NCBI GenBank assembly: GCA_002189035.1
Contig: CM007990.1
Span: 620,001 to 684,000 of the forward strand
Reading direction: 5' to 3'
DNA from: Utricularia gibba
Taxonomy: Eukaryota; Streptophyta; Magnoliopsida; Lamiales; Lentibulariaceae
Length of the DNA: 64,000 nt
Part shown: in pieces, positions 34,557-48,127 of the stretch
Layout: every line of letters starts with the position of its first letter
Numbering within the stretch: the first letter of the stretch is position 1
The notes under the pieces: generated by a model
The model's input: only the letters and a program-made list of their open reading frames with translations
Database searches by the model: none
Told to the model about the DNA's origin: nothing
Translations under genes and position numbers: made by a program

Positions 34557-37500
34557 CTATTTGACTCGGAAATCATGCCGAAAGACGGTCAGATTTTGGG
34601 TGAACTTGTCTCTGTTCCTTGAGTCCAAGCTTCGGGTGATATCTGACATTAGTTTGTCGAAGCATGATGCGATGCGTGGTTGCTGGTCGACAGCCTGCAG
34701 TAAGTGCATAGAGATTGATCATCAGAGAGATTAGTTAGCGCCAGAGTTGCAAGAAAAGGTTCTGAAACCAAAGATTATGTGATCACACAAGCTTTCCAAG
34801 CGTAAAAGGTTTACCTGTCTGGATAAAATCTGAGCTTTCAGGTCTGCGAACATCTGCATACATTGTATGGTGTACTAAAAATCAGCATCTGAGCTTAACT
34901 CCATGCGATTGAAGGCGGCCGTATAAAGGATTATATCAAAAGGGGATGATCCACTTAAAATATGTGTGGTGTCCACCAGCAAGCGGGAGGATTTGTAGTT
35001 GATGAACAAATCCATACAAAAAATTCTGGCACATAAAAAGAACATAAAACTCATAGAAAGAAGAAAACGCACCTGCTCATTTATAAGTATCAAGCTCAGC
35101 ATTGGCCTGCTAAGGCTCCATTGGTTGCTGCAGTCCTCGAATAAAACCATCTCAAAGAGGGATTTGAGTATCTGAGAGCAAAGGGGGGAAATTAATTATG
35201 TTCCAAAGTTGAATCGACACATGTTGAGATTTATTGATGATTGATGGAACAGAAAATCAACTTGACAACAGTAGAATGATCCCCTGTCACCCCAATAAGA
35301 ATTATGGAAATAAAACCATGACTTACTTCAGAAAGGAGTGCCGGAAATTCAGCTATGTGCCTGGCAAGACTTATCGCAGCCGGTGATGTGGGTGTTTCTC
35401 CCATTGTGATATTGTTGAAATAGAAACTAGCCAAATTATCAATAGCAGATGCACACTGGACGATAACAAACATTTAGGTTGATGCAATGGAAGCCTCATT
35501 AATCATTAATGTACGATAAGGTTGTAGACAACATTTCTTAATACAAGAAAAAAAGTAATTTATGGATGCTCATCCTCATACATCAAAAGATTCATGAAGA
35601 TAGATGAAAATTCAATCAATGAAATGCACCTCAATAAAAAAGCACTCGCATGACTTGCTAAGTAAAAATAAGAACAACTCTTCTAGAAATGCATAAGACA
35701 AGGTTGAGTGTGCAATCATCAATACTTTCCACCTACCTGAGACGATATATTAGCATCAAGACCTTTGAGACCCGACTCAAGTGAGCCCACAATATGGATG
35801 AAGGTACGTGAATCAAGACTCAAAACAAAAACTAGGTGGCTGCTGAACAGAACCTCCACAAATGCAAAATACGCCTTTGTGAGCTGTAGAGGAAGAACAT
35901 AAAGAATAAAGTCAGATTGAAAAGTCGTGTGTGAAATACTGATGCAAAACCATGCATCCAGACTGAACTGAAAACAATCAGCATTTGCATGGAAATTTTT
36001 CAAAGAAGCAAGAAAAGTTGGTTCAACTGCCAGAAACTTCCTAGAATTAGAACAACACAATTTTCCAGAGGTTGTTGAGAAATTCATACTTCGAATGCAG
36101 ATATTGAAGCCATCCATTGCCCATTCCTAAAAAGAAAAGGAAAAACGACAAACCTTCCTGTACGCCAATATGTCAGCAAGTGGTATGGAAAGTGTCATTT
36201 TAAGAGCAATATCAAGAGCATCAGCTAGAGCTCTATCCCCATATAGCTCGAACACGCCGAAGTTGACATAATTCCCAGAAAGTGCTGTCATTTAGGCAGC
36301 ATTCATGAGTGTAATGAAAAACACGAAATGAAGTTTGCCACCACAAGAAATAAAAATAATGGCTCCAGGAATGAATTTCTGGTTTAACGAACAAGAACAC
36401 CCCAAAACAAACGTCAACTAACACATTATCCAAAACAACAGAAAAGGTCCACAAGGCATCCATCTACAACTTTGGCTACAATTTCCAAAAGCTTCATGTA
36501 AAATACATTGGAAGGCAACACAGAGTAACTCTTAAAAACTAGGATCAAGACACAGAAAATTAGTACAACCAGGAGATAATCATGGTGAGACTAGTACAGA
36601 AATCTTAGAAATGGAACCCTAAAATGATGGAGCATGTATGACAGAATAATTCCAACTTGAATATCCTTATTTTTCCTAAATAAGAAATTCACAATGAAAT
36701 TAAATCGTAAATCTTGGGTTACCAATTCCATTATATATAGTATAAAAAACAATGAATGAACACAGATGGAACAGAATTTTACCTCGTGAAAGTATTGTCA
36801 ATGAAATCCACATTCCCTTGTATTTCTGGTCATAAATATCAGACTTTGTCGGAAGAACCAAGACTCTTGAGCCGTACGCAACAAGTATCTTGCTAACTTC
36901 TCTGAAAAGAAGTATGCCGTTTGGGGAGGAGGTATCAAAAGTCAAACGTTGAGCTTTATTGAGAACAAACTCGGCCATGAATTTCAGCAAGGGTGTTGTG
37001 ACCTACAAAACAAAAAGATAAATTAGGTTTCATAGAAACTCCAGATTGAATATCAAAAACAATAGAGAGAAATTATCATTTTGATAACTATATGGGAAAA
37101 GAATAATGTTTGCGGAGACAATCTAGTGAATTAAGAATGTGCTCTCAGTTCTATTCCAGGTTCTTCCATTTAGATAGCTTGCTTTTAAGACCATCTACAG
37201 GTTTCCTTTGTAGATTTCAAAGCTAATATGAGCCATTTAATGGGCTAAATTTAGAATCAAGAAGGCCATAAAAAAACCCGAAAATTTGAGTATATTACCT
37301 CTGGAGTGTCCGCCCACTGAGAAATCCCTCTCAGAAGAACTGGCATGCGTGTAGGATATACCCAGTCAAAAAGAAGCCCATAACTTCTACGACTGCAACA
37401 AGGTCAAACAGGGTAAAATTTGTCTTCCAACAAATAAATGATTGATAAAATCGTACTAACCTGTTTGTTGCCATTGCTAAACCACGCAAATCTCTCATCA

Positions 37501-40500
37501 ATCCAATTAGTGCGTACTTTACAGAGTCAGTCCTGAACAAGGTCTCAGGTGTCGATTCCAGTGAGGCAAACGTCTGGTTGCAGATTCGAAGGCACACAGG
37601 TTAAAATCATTTATTAACAAAAGGGAAGGGATCAAAGAAAAAGAATTATACTTGTTTCAATGGATCCATTGAAGATTTAAAGAGGGCAACGCTGTCCTCT
37701 AGGAATATTAACCAGCCAATAATGTAATAAAATGTTGTTCTGCTCCTAGAGCATCTGTACTCTTCAAGGAAAGGAAAATGTTCCTTCTGAATTAATTACA
37801 AAAAAAACGTTAGAAAAAATTTAGGAAGAAAGGGAAAAATGTATCACTAAAAAAAGAATGAAATGGATTTTATGCCTAAACCAGTCAAGGATATACCGTG
37901 TGATTGGCAATAATAAATCTCACTGTCTCCAGTTTGAGAAGTAATTTTCCTGTCATATAGCTGCAATATAATAATTCTTTGTTCATAACAGGCAACACAA
38001 GTATATACGAAGGTGACAAAGAAAACAAACCCAGATGCCAGTTCTAGGAATAAGCTCAAGGTTTGGCCGATAACTTCCTCACACTGACAAGGAAAATTTG
38101 AGATGCAGTCATATTCTGAGTGAAGGAGATAAAAAAGAGCGATCATACAACAAGCATACCTCTGTATAACATTTTAGGTTTGTTGCTATTTTTCGAATAA
38201 AAAAGTCCAACAACAACAGATGATCATTGAGCCCAATAAGCTCTGACAACCGGGCATACAGCTGCTGCAAAACAAACTCAACTCCAGAATTCACAAGGCA
38301 GAGTAGAAAATATAATTATAAGTTGACAATAAAAAGAAAAAACAGTTACCTTTGATGAATGCATAGCCTGATCACCTACATAAGACTTCCTGAAATTCTG
38401 GAAGAAGCTGAGAAGTGCTCTATCAAGCCTTTGTTTACTTAGATCACTGTATCTCTGAAAAATAACCTCAAGCATAAGATGGTTTTCATTCAAAAATGGT
38501 ACATAAAAAAATGTGAGCCTCATTTTCCGGACTTACCTGACTGTGTGACCCCGAATCAGCAATATTAACTAGTCGTAAAACACGAGCAGAAAGCTCAGCA
38601 TCAATAATTTCTTGAGATTCAGTACTGAGTCCACGAAAAAACCATGTAAATAATCAAAAAAAAAAACGTAGAAAAGAAATGCACTAATCACCTGCACCCA
38701 ACAGATTGTTTTGTTTTTAATACGGAAGCAATTATATGGACAATCCAAGCAAGCTTAGCCTCAGCTATGCACAATTCACTATTGTCACCACCCTGAAGCT
38801 GGCCTCTTTCCTGTCAAAAGAGTTTCACACGATGATGGAAACCAAAATAGAGTCACCTCATATAATGCTTCTGCGTACCATGTAAACTTGTAAAATAGGC
38901 TCCATGACTGTGATGATGAACAGGCTACTGTTTTCATACTGAAAAAACAAATTTATTTGGTAAAAGAAGATGTAAATGCATGTATTTTTGTCTTTTATAT
39001 GGCTAACGCAGAGAATCCACCTGAAATCTGCAAAGAAATGGGAAACAATCTAGCTGATCCTGAAGAAGGTCAACATTGTCAAGTGGATGCTCCGAAAGAT
39101 CATCTTGTACATCAGCCTACAATATAATGCGTAGATAAGTCTCTAATTTTTTCTACCCCACAGATTGATTAGAGAGGCAACCTGAGCAGAGTCCAGTCTG
39201 GAGGTGATATAACCTTCTACAATTCTGGGCACAAATTCATCCAGCATACTTGGCACGTCACTCTTTAGGTATGGGACAGAACTCACCAACCTAGACCACA
39301 GCCCCAACAAATAATACACACTGCTACTGGCCCACTGCAAGTTAAAATATCATAGGGTGTGAAAACCGCAGCATTCAATATTTAATAAGAATAGCATCCT
39401 ACTAAAAAACAGGATACCTGCCAAGATAACAAAGATTTGGACGTAAACTCAGCAACCAAACGTATCCACTCCCCATACCCTTCCATGGTGACTAGTTCAG
39501 ACAACTGCCATAAAAAATGAACCATTTAGTGAAATAAATCATCACAGCCAACAGCTGACCTATTTAACTACATCGTTCCCCAATCTGTCACATTAATAAA
39601 TATGACTGGAAGATTTGACTGACAGAGTGTTTACCTTTTTCTATACAAACATCCTCCCAATACTACAAAAAAAGGTCAATCAACTCCTATTACAAGTCAA
39701 CTGTGAGCTCTAAATATCCAGTTTTACATATCCCCAGCTACGAAACCCAATCCAAAAACTGATTCTCATATATTTTACTTCGACATTGAGAGAATGCAAT
39801 GACATCCATGTCCAGAAAAAAAGGAAGTGACAGAAACACGCTAATTAATCTAACTTATAAGATGAGTTCATTATCATTATTTCATCTAAATCCAAAGATT
39901 ATACATCAACCAGCCATCTCTGCTGAAACCTCTAACAGTTGGAGAAACCCGCAAAGACAATGACCAAGAAATCCAAAAATAGATCAGACATCACATTTTA
40001 AAAAATACAATACCTGATAGTTGACTCTGAATCGTCCAAGGAGACGGCAAAACTCATGGTAGTTATCATGGTCGGCAAGGCCTGATTTCAAGCATCATAT
40101 CATATTTATGGAGTAAACAGTCATTAAATGATCATTGAATAAATAAATAGCTAGATACATGACAGCTCAGTAATACTGGGATCTGCTACCCCATCGGATG
40201 ATTTTAACTAAAACAAATACTGCTAAAAAAATCAAAAGAATTTTTTATTTTCAAAAGTGCTGTAAAACGCTTTCCAGAATCCTGAAACAAAAGCACGCTC
40301 GTTACTTATGCAATGTTATTCTCAGCATTTTATTCTATCATACAGAAATCTAAGCAGGCATCAGCATCCCAGGGAAACATATTAAGCAGCAAAACTGGAC
40401 AAAATATACAAACCTTTTCCAGTCCTTAAGATATCCTTGGTTCCAGACATAAGATGATCCAAGAATTTTGAACGTGTTGCATCATTGGTAAAAAGAGAAC

Positions 40501-42324
40501 GTCTTACAGAGGCCAAACGCACTAGGCACTCCAGTGACTAGAATATATCACGAAATAGGTAGCTTTTAAAACACTGAACAGAATCCGTATCTCGTGAAAT
40601 GAAATAATGTGAAGAAATTATATACAAGGAATAAAAAAACAGAAAAAGCGAACCTCCTTTGAAACAGGGGGGTTCGACTGCGAGTAATAATCGAAAAAGA
40701 TCTGCACTGTTGTAGTTTCTTCTAATAAGGACTTCCATGAAGACGGAATCTGGAAAATGAGGAAATCCCATCAACCTACGGGGAAGATTAATCTGAAGAA
40801 CTAAGAAATTCATAAGAAAACGGAAATGTCTCTTTTGCATGCGTTCTTTTACCACAGTAGTTTCTCAAGATCGACTAAATTAATCAATTCTGTGTATAGA
40901 CCTCCAGGGGAGGGGTGGGTTCGTAGGATAAACACACCTGGACAGTCCCAAATTCTTCGGAACTTTCGTCAACTGATGTCCCGACAAAATCAAATGACAG
41001 GCATTTCAGTGACAGGGCTAAAGCCAGTTCCTGCAACCGGCTGACAGCTGCATGCATCCAGAAACATTTAAAAGGTACACCAAAAGAACATAAAACCCAA
41101 TAACAGAATAAGATATCTAAGCAATCTACCATCACTCTTTAATTGATGCAGTGATGTTAGGGATATCTGGAAAATCTGGAGAAGACATTGATCCCTGAAG
41201 GAACAGGCCACCCTACGATGATGCGAAGAAGGCAATCCTGAATTTGGCTGTTAAGAAATAAATAAATAAGATCTGGTTATGGATAACCAAACCATAATAG
41301 GCAGTTTTTTCACTTGGCAGATATTGCAACAGGAAACAGGCCAGGTTCATATATGATTTTAAAATGGTGCCCCATTATATGCTTATCCCTTCCAATCATG
41401 TCCCTAAATTATGATATATAGGGTATTATACTATAAAAGGCAAACCTGGTTCATTTCAGAGACCAGCTGATTCAAGATCTTTAATCCAATAACATAGTGA
41501 AATGTTCCCTAGGAAAACATCAAGAACCATCAGAAACACAAGAGACCTGATGCTCCAGAGTTCCAGTGGCAGAAACAAGCAGAAGTAGATTACCATTGGA
41601 ATTTACAAACTTCATCCCATACTAGGAAGTTCCGTAAAACAGAACAAAGCACATAAAACTTCCAAAACGTTAACTAATACCTGGTTCAGGAAATCAATAG
41701 ATTCTTTGGATAATTCTCTGAACCTATCATCATCAAACCATCCAAACTTAGTAAGCCGACACAACAGCTCAATCAAGGAGCCAACCACGAAGTTCTGCAG
41801 CTCGGGACCTCTTTTTGCCAGATAGTTTAGCAGGTAACTTCCTTCATATTGCGTACACGACCAAAAACACACGTCAAATAAAAAGGAAGATACTCAGATA
41901 CAGACACCAATTCCAATAACAAGAAAATATAAGTGGAAGTCCATAATAAAGAGAATCAACGTAAATCAGCAAGCCTAATTGTCTGAAATAAAGGGGAAAA
42001 AAGAATAAAATCAAACATGAACAACACCAGCATTGACAGAATCCACAAAATGCTCAAAATAAAATAAGATAAAAAATAGTTACGGATGTCAAGGCGCAGC
42101 TGCAAGGAGAGACTGTGATCAGTCACTTGCTTCAGCAGGCTTGAACTAGCCAGCATCAGTGCATACGGAGTCAACGCATTATCCAGGATATACTGACACT
42201 GTGAAATATAATCAATATTTGTAGAAAAACATTTCAAGGTATTCTCAGCATGTGTCCGTTCCGCTGAGTCCCGTGAATTGTATAGTCTTTCACAAAGAAC
42301 TTCCAACTGGGCTAAACTCTCCAT
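34557..42324 (-). CDS. XPO7: Exportin 7 (XPO7/RanBP16), importin-beta family transport receptor
   Basis: HEAT/ARM-repeat receptor that moves proteins through nuclear pores with Ran-GTP. I traced 28 exons, all in phase (1051 aa): 42324-42084, 41841-41681, 41508-41446, 41247-41130, 41047-40938, 40749-40654, 40537-40414, 40081-40014, 39504-39418, 39334-39182, 39116-39021, 38938-38879, 38810-38692, 38624-38537, 38454-38350, 38264-38160, 38083-38031, 37960-37897, 37786-37652, 37573-37461, 37392-37299, 37002-36783, 36284-36154, 35883-35737, 35455-35327, 35171-35073, 34853-34815, 34694-34557. The N-terminus ([34 protein letters not shown]) is the Ran-binding importin-beta N-domain. Strongly conserved later blocks include [61 protein letters not shown] and the C-terminal [16 protein letters not shown]. 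It is intact, with no frameshift. Confidence 0.95.
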
Positions 42325-43678
42325 CACACCTAGGCTACAGCACAAATTTCCTCCAAAGATTCCAGACAATCAACTGCCGGTAATCATCCAATCCAAATCA
42401 GCGTCTACAAAGTTGCCACACACAGAAATCCGTCAAACAAAAACACATCAGTAAGCTGGGTAGGGGAGAGTCAGAAATGTCATCAGATCCAGTGATTAAA
42501 AAAAATGAAGAATCACACAGGCTAAGTTATGTTCGCCATTATGTGCAGCAGTACTGATTTAGACCCATTAACACGCATATTTATGTCTAATTTTTCCAGT
42601 ACAAAATCAAGCCAACATTGTCAAAGTGCATTGCACCATCGCAAGATGTGACAAAATTCCGCGCAAACCGTATTTGCATGCAAATTCCGAATAAGATAGA
42701 TAGAGTGCCACATAAAAATACAAGCCCAAATGTTACATATGCGTTCACAGTATACAAAAAGGCTCCCCTTCCGCGTTGAAACTGGGGCGACATCTACATA
42801 GAATATACACAAGAAATATGCAAAAGAGCTCCAGAAAACTCAACCGTTAGCTGTTCGGCAACAGACCCTGACAACAAAAACCAACAAAAAGAACAAAACA
42901 ATAGCAAATTAATAGGCGTTTGCACAAAGAAATGAAGGAAAACCTCGTCAATCGCTCAAATTCATAGTCATAAATATAAAAAAATCATCCGTAAAAAAAG
43001 GAAAAATCGTAGAGAACCACTACCCTGAAATAAGAACTCCGATGATAGAGGGTTGACCGAAAGCAAATAAAAGGAATTAAATTACGATCAGACCCGATCC
43101 TTGACCATTTGTACATCCTTGATCCATCTCTGAATCCCAAGGCGGCGGAAGAAGGCCAATGAGAAACCCCATCGCGTGTAACCACGGTTTATACTACGGG
43201 AGAGAGACTCCCATTTTTACCGTGCACGAATTCACACATTTACCGCCGTAAAGACGCCTTCCCATTTACCATCCGGTGAAAAAACATATCATCTTCTTTA
43301 ATTTCATTAAATTTGCATTGCAAAAGTTAGAGGTGGTCACGGTCACATAAAAAATTGTAACTTGACTGAATAGAATAGGGGATCAATATGCTAGACCCGT
43401 CCGAATCATTACATAATTTATATATAATAATACGAATTGGATAATTCATAAGTATAGAATTAATTGATTGGATTGAAAACATACTTTTTGTTATTGGGTT
43501 ACATTTCAAACCCAACCTGTTTTATCCATCAAATTCACATGTATCCATTATATATCAATTATATTATTTTTTAAAAATTATTACTATTTAATAATAAAAT
43601 TATATTCAAAAATAGAAATTATTCCAAACCCTAAACCAAAACCTATGGGCAGCAGACATTGCGGGGTGGAGGCGAGGA
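42325..43678. other. Exportin 7 leader/promoter and 3' flank of the SUN gene
   Basis: About 1.35 kb between two - strand genes. 42325 to about 43190 is probably the exportin 7 leader, possibly with an intron; 43190-43320 may be its core promoter. 43320-43620 is AT-rich. A telobox-like AAACCCTAAACC lies near 43625-43638, close to the SUN stop; its function there is doubtful. No gene seen. Confidence 0.45.
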
Positions 43679-45139
43679 TCAGGACAGTGTTTTGGGGGGC
43701 ATGGTTGGTTCATGGCCATGAACACGAAAACGGTAAATGCAGGTATGCGAAGGGCTTCCATGGGCTGATAGGATATCAAGCCTCACAGTGTCGATGATGA
43801 TGGATGAAGGCATCTCAATCTTGAAGGTCTGAGCGCTGCTCTTCTCCAGATCATAGGTGAATTCAGTCAGAGGGATCTTCTTTGTATCATCCTGCAACTC
43901 CCCCACATCTTGTCCTTGAAACCACCCAGACACTTTGCAGTTCTTGGGAGCGCTGGATCTGTCAAAAGCCACACTCTGCTTGCAGGAAGGATGAAAAAGT
44001 TTAAAGCTACCACTGGAAATTAAGTTCATGAGGCAGATGGTTAAAAGGGAATCAAGCTTCCACCCGAGACATCTAAGAATTACTAGAGCTGAAGCAAAAC
44101 TACTACCAACATAAGCATCCAAGAATCAAAGTGGCTTGATGTTAAAGATTACCTTTGCAACATGCTCCAGAGTGACAGCTTCTGGAATAATGGCGGCCCT
44201 TAGGCGTATCTCAACAAATCCACTGGTGCCATTGATAGGAAAACATTGTCCAGGCTCCCCAAAGCTTGGTTTTAGCATCTTATCTGCATCAGAACTGATT
44301 TTATTCAGACTGAATAATCCGCGGCTACTTCGGCCAAAGGGCTGGGAATGCTTCACCACTTTCCCTCCTGCAGAAGCCAAAGCATAATCCACCATCCCCA
44401 GGCCATCTGCTGAGTGCTTTTCTATTTCAGTTTTGACAACATCTCTTGCATAGGCTAAAATATCATCCAGGGTAACTTCTGTATTCTTTCTTGATGCTTT
44501 AAACTCCACCATGAAATCATCAAATTCCTCCGTGGAGAGGATGCTTTTAGTTTTAAAGTCATCCATGAACTTCTCAAAAGCATCGTTTCTTGCCCCAAAA
44601 GCCTTCAACTTCAAATCAATTTGTTTGCCATTCTTGCCAATTTGTTCATTCAGCTCTTTCTTCACTGAGATAATCCCGTCATCTAGCTTCCCCTCAATCG
44701 CCTTCACCTGAACCTGAAGAGCATTCACTGACTTCTTGACAAATCTTTTCATTTCAGAGAGCTCCCCACTGGAATACCCAGGAAAAGTTACCGAGAAATC
44801 CCCAACACCAACTCCTCGTCTGATCCACACCATCATCTGCAAAAAGCCCATAAATACTACAAACAAGACCATGACTTTAGTTAGGACCCTTATCGCAGTG
44901 AGCCAACGCGGCTTCTTGTTCTTCCGGTTGTGCCCAGAATTCCTAACCCCACCCCGAGATGGATTCATCTCCGCCTCCCGAGAAACTGCAGTTCCAGTTT
45001 CGTTTGCAGTAATTTCAGGATCCATTTCAGCCACGGCCGCGGCGGTTGCACCCGAAGTAAGGCTCCTCCCGACGGCACGACGGCGCGTGCCGAGACCTCC
45101 ATCTTCAACGGGTTTAATGGAAACCGTGGAAGTCGACAT
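43679..45139 (-). CDS. SUN: SUN-domain protein (SUN1/SUN2 type), inner nuclear membrane
   Basis: SUN proteins of the inner nuclear membrane bind KASH proteins across the perinuclear space to form LINC complexes that link nucleus and cytoskeleton. Two exons: 45139-44153 and 43975-43679; 427 aa. Order: Ser/Thr/Arg-rich nucleoplasmic N-terminus with a basic patch (NRKNKKPR, 71-78), one transmembrane helix at about 85-106, a coiled coil about 125-230, then the SUN domain from about 245 ([42 protein letters not shown]-type helix, [14 protein letters not shown]). The C-terminus [10 protein letters not shown] is the usual end. Plant mid-SUN proteins differ, so this is the classical C-terminal SUN class; I do not choose between SUN1 and SUN2. 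Confidence 0.94.
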
Positions 45140-45375
45140 TGCAAGGATTGCTATCAGTTTGCTATCAATCTCCCGAATCGCGACAAGAAATCAAACCAAA
45201 CTCCAAATCTCCTCAGCACCAGGGAGGAACTTCTGTAAACCGCCTTTCTAATTTCCATTCACCGAAAGTTTCAGAAATTGTATAAAAAAACTGGAAATTT
45301 ATTTTATAATAAGATTTTCTTTTTGTTTTTTTGATCATTTCATTGTAGTCGCCGCCAAAGCTTTCTTCCAAAAAA
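45140..45375. promoter_or_regulatory. Short divergent promoter region (236 bp)
   Basis: The SUN gene and the uncharacterised gene start 236 bp apart in opposite directions, so both leaders and core promoters must share this stretch. The middle (about 45280-45340) is A/T-rich. I see no clear TATA box or named motif. Confidence 0.5.
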
Positions 45376-48127
45376 ATGGCCTCCAGGTCCTCCTACAGAA
45401 GAGACAAAGCGGCTGACCTCATGGAGCCGGCGGCGCCCGCTGCCGCCTCACGGAGGCGATCTCACAGTGTCAGTGCTATTCAACGAAGAACAACCCCAAT
45501 GCATGATGATCCTTCTATTTCGGGAGAGTTTTCTAATCGTAGAGACAACCCTCTTTTCTGGGCTCGGCTTTCCCCGCCACCCCGTGAAGGGGGTCTTGGA
45601 AAAGTTGATCCCTCTGTTGCTCAGAAATCCTTCTCTTCGAATTCTAGAGAGGCGAATAAGAGGGTCAATGGTGGTCGCGGTTTTGGGGGGAACCGAGGGG
45701 GCGTTCCGTGAAGCGGACTTATCATGAGAAGAAGGGGATTGGTCGAAGTTTGTCGAGAGCTCGAGAGGAGCCATCGTCAGGGATTCCTTGCGGAGGAAAT
45801 CATGGGGTACTGTATTGTTTAAGAATGCTTCTGTATGTTCAGTGCTTCCTCTATGTTGACAGATAGACAATAATGTTGAGATCTAATGTGCTTTGCTTTA
45901 AATGCCTAATCTTTGATGGGGAGAAAGTTAGGTTATGTATCAAGATTTCTGTTACTATGCTATGGATCAGCATTTGGTTTTCAAATTTTGCCTTAGGCAT
46001 CAAAGCTGGTGACAGAGAGACCCCATTGACTTGCCTTTGTTCTTTGTGTCTTTGGCAGATCACGAAAGGGAAACGAACAGAGGAAGCAATTTCAGCACGA
46101 GGCGGAGGTAGATCAGAAAGTGTTAGTAAGCATACTTATAGGACTAAACTAGATAAAAGTGGTTTAGTTCAGAATCTTGACAATGCAGTTAGAGAACGAA
46201 TCCAAGACCCAGCAGCTGACTGGGGCGATGACTTTTGTGTGAGTATGATCTTGTATTTTTTTTGGCTACAAACATTGATCTCAATGTTTTTTGCTCAATT
46301 TATCACAAAGCTTTGTTCTTTCAGTGTGATTGGCGTGCATTGAATTTGGATGATGCACTTTCAGTCAGTTCCTTTTCAGAAACTGAAAAGAAAAGCGTCA
46401 AAGGTGTACAGGCAAGCACATGCTCAAATACAAGGGTCATCTCCCGTTTCTTGTACTTTCTAAGTAGAATTCTTTGTCCATATAACCTTTTAGCGAATGC
46501 GAGACAAACTGGCAAGAGAGATTTCATCATCAAGTGGGGTTCATGAAACTTTAGTTTCTGAAGTTGCACAAGCTGTGTCTGACATCGACCTTCATAGCGT
46601 GAGTTTTTGTACCATTACCATTCTATTTTACTTTTGAGATGTGTCATTTGTGATGAAATTCATTCTTGTCTAACCTTTTATGAAGCCATGCTTCACCTGT
46701 TTTATGTGTTTTTCAGCCACCACGAAGGAAGGATGCAAAGCTTGGTTTCCCAAACTATGAGCTTGTGGGGGACTGTAGAAGGGACTATACAATTGAACTA
46801 AAGGAGGTTAAGAAACGTCATGCTGCAGCTTTAGTTCCTGCATTGTTAATCATTTCTACTCAACCAAAGTTGCAATGCACTGTGCAGTCTGAGGTACGCG
46901 CTGAAAAGCTTCGAGCAGAACTGGCTGTCGAAGAGTACAGACAACAGGAGCTGGATAGAATTCTTGGGGACATGCTTACTTATTCAAGGAGTTCTACATG
47001 CCATAAATCTCTCCAGAAAAGGGTGGGTTCATGTCTGTTAGAAGTAAATTTTACAAGATATTTCATGAACTGGTGCTTATGGTATATTAATAGTCTGGAA
47101 TGATGGTTGCTTTGCAAAATTCTGTTTACACCTAGGAAATGAATTTCATGCATTCTAAAAGCCATTTTCATACCATCTTATCATCAGGTAAGAAACGAAC
47201 GAAAAGCAGTGTCAAAGCAGCTTACTGAAGATGCCTTTGCATATTTTGATGAATGTGTCTCGTTATCAACTTTTGATAGCAGCTCCGAATTCTCAGCTAC
47301 AGAAGACCCTGTCCTTGCGTTGTCTGGAGCATATGGAGTTTTAGATTTTGCATATCCACCTAACAGAATTTCAGACGCGTTATCCCCTTACAAGGAAGGC
47401 TTTGGCGTTGAACTGAAACAGGTTGTTCTCACTTCACTCTTTTTATTGAGGAAAACCAGTTACTTCACTGCAGTTTTGTCAACTCTTACTTTGCATATGT
47501 GGCCTGATACCTTTGAAACTGAGAGGCACCCCCATTGAGTTTCTTAGTGATTGCGTCGATGAAACACTGCAATATTTTGCAAATACACCTCTGGCAATCA
47601 CCCCTTTTTTCTGTTCTGCGATTCATATCATACCCCTCTTATTGCAACGTGCTTTGTATCTCCCATCACTGACTTATCATGCTGCATCTCTCCAACACAC
47701 TAGAGCATGATGATGCATGCATTTTTTGGCTGAAGTTTGAGCCTTTCCTGAATTCTATTGCATCTCAAGCGACTTAATCCTTTTTTCTTGGCAGATAGAA
47801 CTTGGCAGCAGCTATGCAGAGTTTTCTTCACCCAGCGTCACCAGCAGGATGAATGAAGTAAGAAGCAGTCAACATACCGAGGTGTCATGCAGTGATGACA
47901 AGAAGCTAGAAGCAACTGGTCCTAAAGGAGAAGAAGTTGGTAAGAGTTACATGAGGTTTTTCGGCACAGCCCTCAATCCAGCTGCTGCTGCGTTTGACGC
48001 CGGAGAGTACAAAGGGCTCTCTGAAGACATCCTGGCTGACAGGGTGCTGTTCAACAACAGGATCGTATCCGGGGGGCTTGTGCTGTGCCACTGCTCAACA
48101 CCTTCATTCCAGCCCTTCTGCGGATGA
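45376..48127 (+). CDS. Uncharacterised plant protein with RSHSVSA-type N-terminus; exon 1 has a one-base frameshift
   Basis: I recognise this as a plant-only family of unknown function but know no name for it. Eight exons: 45376-45806, 46059-46238, 46325-46411, 46494-46598, 46717-46806, 46888-47022, 47188-47421, 47795-48127. Exons 2-8 are each a multiple of three, but exon 1 is 431 nt; restoring one G in the six-G run 45685-45690 joins the N-terminal frame (RRRSHSVSAIQRR, FSNRRDNPLFWAR) to a downstream block (RGRSVKRTYHEKKGIGRSLS). As written, the frame stops at 45709-45711. The middle holds a coiled coil with EVRAEKLRAELAVEEYRQQE, then VSKQLTEDAFAYFDECVSLS, and the C-terminus has LADRVLFNNRIVSGGLVLC. 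Basic, Ser-rich and probably disordered at the N-terminus. Intron 3 appears to use a GC donor (CAG/GCAAGC). Repaired length 554 aa. Confidence 0.78.

Noticed and set aside
43320-43620. AT-rich stretch downstream of SUN as a retroelement remnant.
   Set aside because: No reverse transcriptase, long terminal repeat or target-site duplication can be seen.
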